Origin: an uncultured Bacteroidaceae bacterium
GTDB taxonomy: Bacteria; Bacteroidota; Bacteroidia; Bacteroidales; Bacteroidaceae
DNA: 6,963 nucleotides
Assembly: GCA_934364765.1 (NCBI GenBank)
Contig: CAKRMO010000058.1
Span: 1-6,963, forward strand
Direction: 5' to 3'
How positions within the stretch are numbered: the stretch's first letter is position 1; every line of letters starts with the position of its first letter. The position numbers and the translations under genes are program-made. The notes below the pieces were generated by a model, which ran no database searches, was not told where the DNA came from, and worked only from the letters and a program-made list of their open reading frames with translations. Positions 5,507-6,963 of the stretch are shown piece after piece.

Positions 5507-6433
5507 TCAAATCCACGTTTTTTTCCTGAACCACCACACGAAAACGACGGTAATCACCACTGAAATTCCGAACACCACCGGGAAGCCGAGGCTGAACTTT
5601 TCCATGCCGTTGATGAGGTTCATGCCGAACAGGCTTGCGATGAGGGTGGGGAACATCAGGATAATCGACACGGAGGTCAGGCTTTTCATCACGCTGCTCA
5701 TGTTGTTGTTGATTATGCTGGCGTAGGTGTCCATGGTGGAGTTGAGGATGTTGGTGTATATGTTGGTCATTTCCCTTGCCTGGCTCATTTCGATGTTCAC
5801 GTCCTCAATGAGGTCGGCGTCGAGCTCGTCGATTGGCAGCTTGAACTTCAGCTTCGAGAGCAGCATTTCGTTGCCACGAATTGAGGTGGCGAAGTATGTA
5901 AGGCTGTCTTGCAGGCGTGAAAGCCCCACAAGGTCCTCGTTGTCGATCTTGCGGTCGAGGTTGAGCTTCGACTCCTCTATGAGGGTGTTTATCTGCTTCA
6001 GCCTTTTCAGGTACCACACCGACGAGGAGAGGAACAGGCGGAACACGAGGTCTATGTTGTCGGTGAAGCCCACGTTGCGCTTCTGCTGGTAGGCTATGAA
6101 GTCGATCATCATGTTGGTTTCGTAGTTGCATATTGTTACGCACACGTCTTTCTTGATGATGATGCCAAGGGGGATTGTTGTGTGGGGCGTGTGCGAGCGC
6201 ACCTCCCTCACGTAGGGTATTCTGAGGATGATGAGCACCCAGCCGTCCTCGTATTCGTAGCGCGAGCGCTCGTCCTTGTCTCGTATGTCCTCGATGAAAT
6301 ATTCGGGGATGCTGAGCTTGTTTATCATGAACGCGATGTCCTCGTCGTCCGGGCAGGTAACCTGCGTCCAGCAGTTTGACTGCCATGTCTCAACGGTGCG
6401 CAGACCGTCATTTATGTTCCAGTAGGTTCGCAT
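5507..6433 (-). CDS. corA: CorA-family magnesium/divalent cation channel
   Basis: The 308-residue protein matches CorA in length and layout. A long, charged cytoplasmic domain (about 1-248) forms the funnel and the gating helix. A first membrane helix (about 250-269, ending in FPTLIASLF) leads into the selectivity motif G-M-N at 270-272. A short outside loop (LINGMEKFSLGF) is followed by a second membrane helix (about 283-302) and a basic tail FRKKTWI. In this family five subunits form an inner-membrane pore that lets in Mg2+ (in some members Co2+ or Ni2+), gated by cytoplasmic Mg2+. The N-terminus MRTYWNIND and the early acidic stretch (PDDEDI, DIRDKDERSRYEYEDGW) are typical of Bacteroidota CorA. 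The ATG at 6433 is preceded by GGAG about 10 bases upstream on the minus strand. The long structured leader suggests post-initiation control. No gene for another metal system is nearby. Confidence 0.93.
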   Translation of the reverse strand: MRTYWNINDGLRTVETWQSNCWTQVTCPDDEDIAFMINKLSIPEYFIEDIRDKDERSRYEYEDGWVLIILRIPYVREVRSHTPHTTIPLGIIIKKDVCVTICNYETNMMIDFIAYQQKRNVGFTDNIDLVFRLFLSSSVWYLKRLKQINTLIEESKLNLDRKIDNEDLVGLSRLQDSLTYFATSIRGNEMLLSKLKFKLPIDELDADLIEDVNIEMSQAREMTNIYTNILNSTMDTYASIINNNMSSVMKSLTSVSIILMFPTLIASLFGMNLINGMEKFSLGFPVVFGISVVITVVFVWWFRKKTWI

Positions 6434-6610
6434 AGGCTTTTACTCCAAATGAAAATTCCGGCAGGAGCAAAGGCCTTTAAGGCACATCTCCCGTCGGTTA
6501 ACGTTCGTTTTCCGCGTGATAGTCGTCCATATTGAGTTTTGTGGTCTCCGTGGCGCTTTGGCATGTTTTTTTGCCTGGAACTTCACGGACAGACCGGAAT
6601 TGATTATTTC
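6434..6610 (-). promoter_or_regulatory. Long structured 5' leader of corA
   Basis: About 177 bases separate the corA ATG from the probable transcription start. Two stems are visible on the minus strand. Stem I is GGTCT-GT-CCGTG (6595-6584) with CACGGAGACC (6552-6543): ten pairs with a two-base bulge, enclosing a small GGCA/TGCC hairpin (6575-6560). Stem II is CCGACGGGAG (6497-6488) with CTCCTGCCGG (6467-6458), nine of ten pairs, with the palindrome AAAGGCCTTT (6469-6478) in its loop. It ends 24 bases before the ATG and is followed by ATTTTCATTT. Between the stems is a ten-codon reading frame (6498-6530). The layout suggests a riboswitch, a leader-peptide attenuator or translational control. 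I cannot match it to a named riboswitch class. Confidence 0.5.
6498..6530 (-). CDS. Possible corA leader peptide (10 residues)
   Basis: ATG at 6530 reads MDDYHAENER and stops with TAA at 6500-6498. The stop codon directly abuts the first base of leader stem II (6497), so a terminating ribosome would cover the stem. The preceding bases (ACAAAACTCAAT) are A-rich, as at many Bacteroidota starts. Four of ten residues are acidic. It is very short and could occur by chance; the position relative to the stem is the only real support. Confidence 0.25.
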   Translation of the reverse strand: MDDYHAENER

Positions 6611-6616
6611 TGCGTG

Positions 6617-6624
6617 CAAAATTA
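6617..6624 (-). promoter_or_regulatory. Probable -7 promoter box of corA
   Basis: On the minus strand TAATTTTG is an exact match to the Bacteroidota -7 consensus TAnnTTTG, in an A/T-rich stretch (6600-6665). No TTTG lies at the standard -33 distance. A weaker candidate closer to the gene (TTCATTTG near 6444-6451) would leave almost no leader and overlaps the ribosome-binding region, so I prefer this one. Confidence 0.5.
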
Positions 6625-6720
6625 AAAATTTATTTTGAAATACGCCCTTTGTGCAAAAGTTAAATAAGCGGGGAGCGGGGTGGCTGGAATGCGTATGTTT
6701 TTTTTCGGGGAATGCAATAC

Positions 6721-6806
6721 CCCGAAAACTACATCGGATATAAAAAACTATGTCCTATGTAGAAAAAATTATGTCTGATATAATTTAAATTACATCAGAC
6801 CTTTTT
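6721..6806 (+). repeat. Two-hairpin intergenic repeat, copy B
   Basis: Same architecture and orientation as the copy at 1401-1490. CCCGAAAA (6721-6728) is followed by hairpin 1 at 6729-6762, CTACATCGGATAT/ATGTCCTATGTAG with one C-T mismatch, one T-G wobble and an eight-base A-rich loop. A 10-base linker ending in AATTAT leads to hairpin 2 at 6773-6800, GTCTGAT/ATCAGAC plus TAAT/ATTA with loop TTAA, then C and five T (6802-6806). The third pair of hairpin 1 is A-T here and G-C in copy A, a compensatory change. In this copy the CCCGAAAA box also closes a small hairpin CGGGG/CCCCG (6706-6724). It lies upstream of corA, pointing away from it. Confidence 0.75.
6773..6806 (+). terminator. Terminator-like hairpin at the end of repeat copy B
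   Basis: The hairpin GTCTGAT/ATCAGAC with an inner TAAT/ATTA and a following run of five T is identical to copy A except for one loop base and a shorter T-run. No plus-strand gene ends upstream of it, so any transcript it ends would be an untranslated RNA starting between about 6620 and 6720. Confidence 0.45.
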
Positions 6807-6963
6807 CCGGCATTTTGCAACGTGCTGTGAGACTGAAGCTTATAAAATTGTTTTGTTTTCTCGCAAGCATCTGGCTTACTGCGTGTTGCGGAATTTTGCC
6901 CAAAACGCTTTTTGCCGCTGTTATTTGCTGTGCAAAAAAATCCCCCGGCGCACTGTTTTGCGT
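6807..6963. other. Non-coding end of window; divergent tail of repeat copy B
   Basis: No open frame with a credible start or leader is seen. A box at 6881-6898 (GCGTGTTGCGGAATTTTG) matches 1563-1580 at 15 of 18 positions and lies at the same distance from hairpin 2 in both places (81 bases), which extends the repeat to about 180 bases. The last 65 bases are T- and C-rich with no recognisable site. Confidence 0.5.

Noticed and set aside
6412..6564. A 50-codon minus-strand frame (starting MPKRHGDH) overlapping the corA start by 22 bases
   Set aside because: It runs through both leader stems, has no recognisable domain and no separate leader signal; its basic composition looks like a by-product of the structured leader. 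Conservation in relatives would be needed to revive it.

Overview
The window looks like a chromosomal segment of a member of the Bacteroidales (phylum Bacteroidota) of moderate GC content. The gene content fits: a multi-repeat DUF349 protein, a DUF1573 secreted protein, SPII lipoprotein signals and an APE1-type exonuclease III. So do the upstream regions, which carry Bacteroidota-style -7 boxes (TAnnTTTG) and A-rich leaders rather than Shine-Dalgarno sites. The genus cannot be fixed from the sequence alone. I see no phage, IS, CRISPR, tRNA or rRNA features.

Layout from left to right. (1) Positions 1-142, minus strand: the first 47 codons of an exported protein that resembles the N-terminus of Bacteroidales GH36 alpha-galactosidases (tentative). 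(2) 187-1206, minus: a secreted three-domain Ig-like protein starting with a DUF1573 domain. It lies just upstream of (1) and is probably co-transcribed with it from a -7 box at 1229-1236. (3) 1207-1759: a 553-base divergent intergenic region holding the DUF1573 promoter, copy A of a two-hairpin repeat, a 16-bp perfect palindrome and the promoter of the next gene. (4) 1760-2515, plus: exodeoxyribonuclease III / AP endonuclease, the only complete plus-strand gene. (5) 2531-3397, minus: a lipoprotein of unknown function with an internal duplication, convergent with (4) at a 15-bp gap. (6) 3486-5405, minus: a 639-residue DUF349 protein with five repeats, separated from (5) by a strong hairpin. 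(7) 5507-6433, minus: a CorA-type divalent-metal channel. (8) 6434-6963: a 530-base non-coding region with a long structured corA leader, its probable -7 box, and copy B of the two-hairpin repeat.

The protein-coding genes are mostly housekeeping or envelope functions and do not form one obvious pathway. The most interesting material is non-coding. An intergenic element of about 83 bp occurs twice in the same orientation, 5.3 kb apart (about 73 of 83 positions identical by hand alignment). It has two hairpins, a compensatory base-pair change in the first stem, a U-tract after the second, and a further conserved box at exactly the same distance downstream in both copies. This looks like a dispersed structured RNA or repeat family. 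Second, corA appears to have a leader of about 177 nt with two hairpins and a ten-residue acidic reading frame that stops exactly at the base of the start-proximal hairpin, an arrangement that suggests attenuation-type control.
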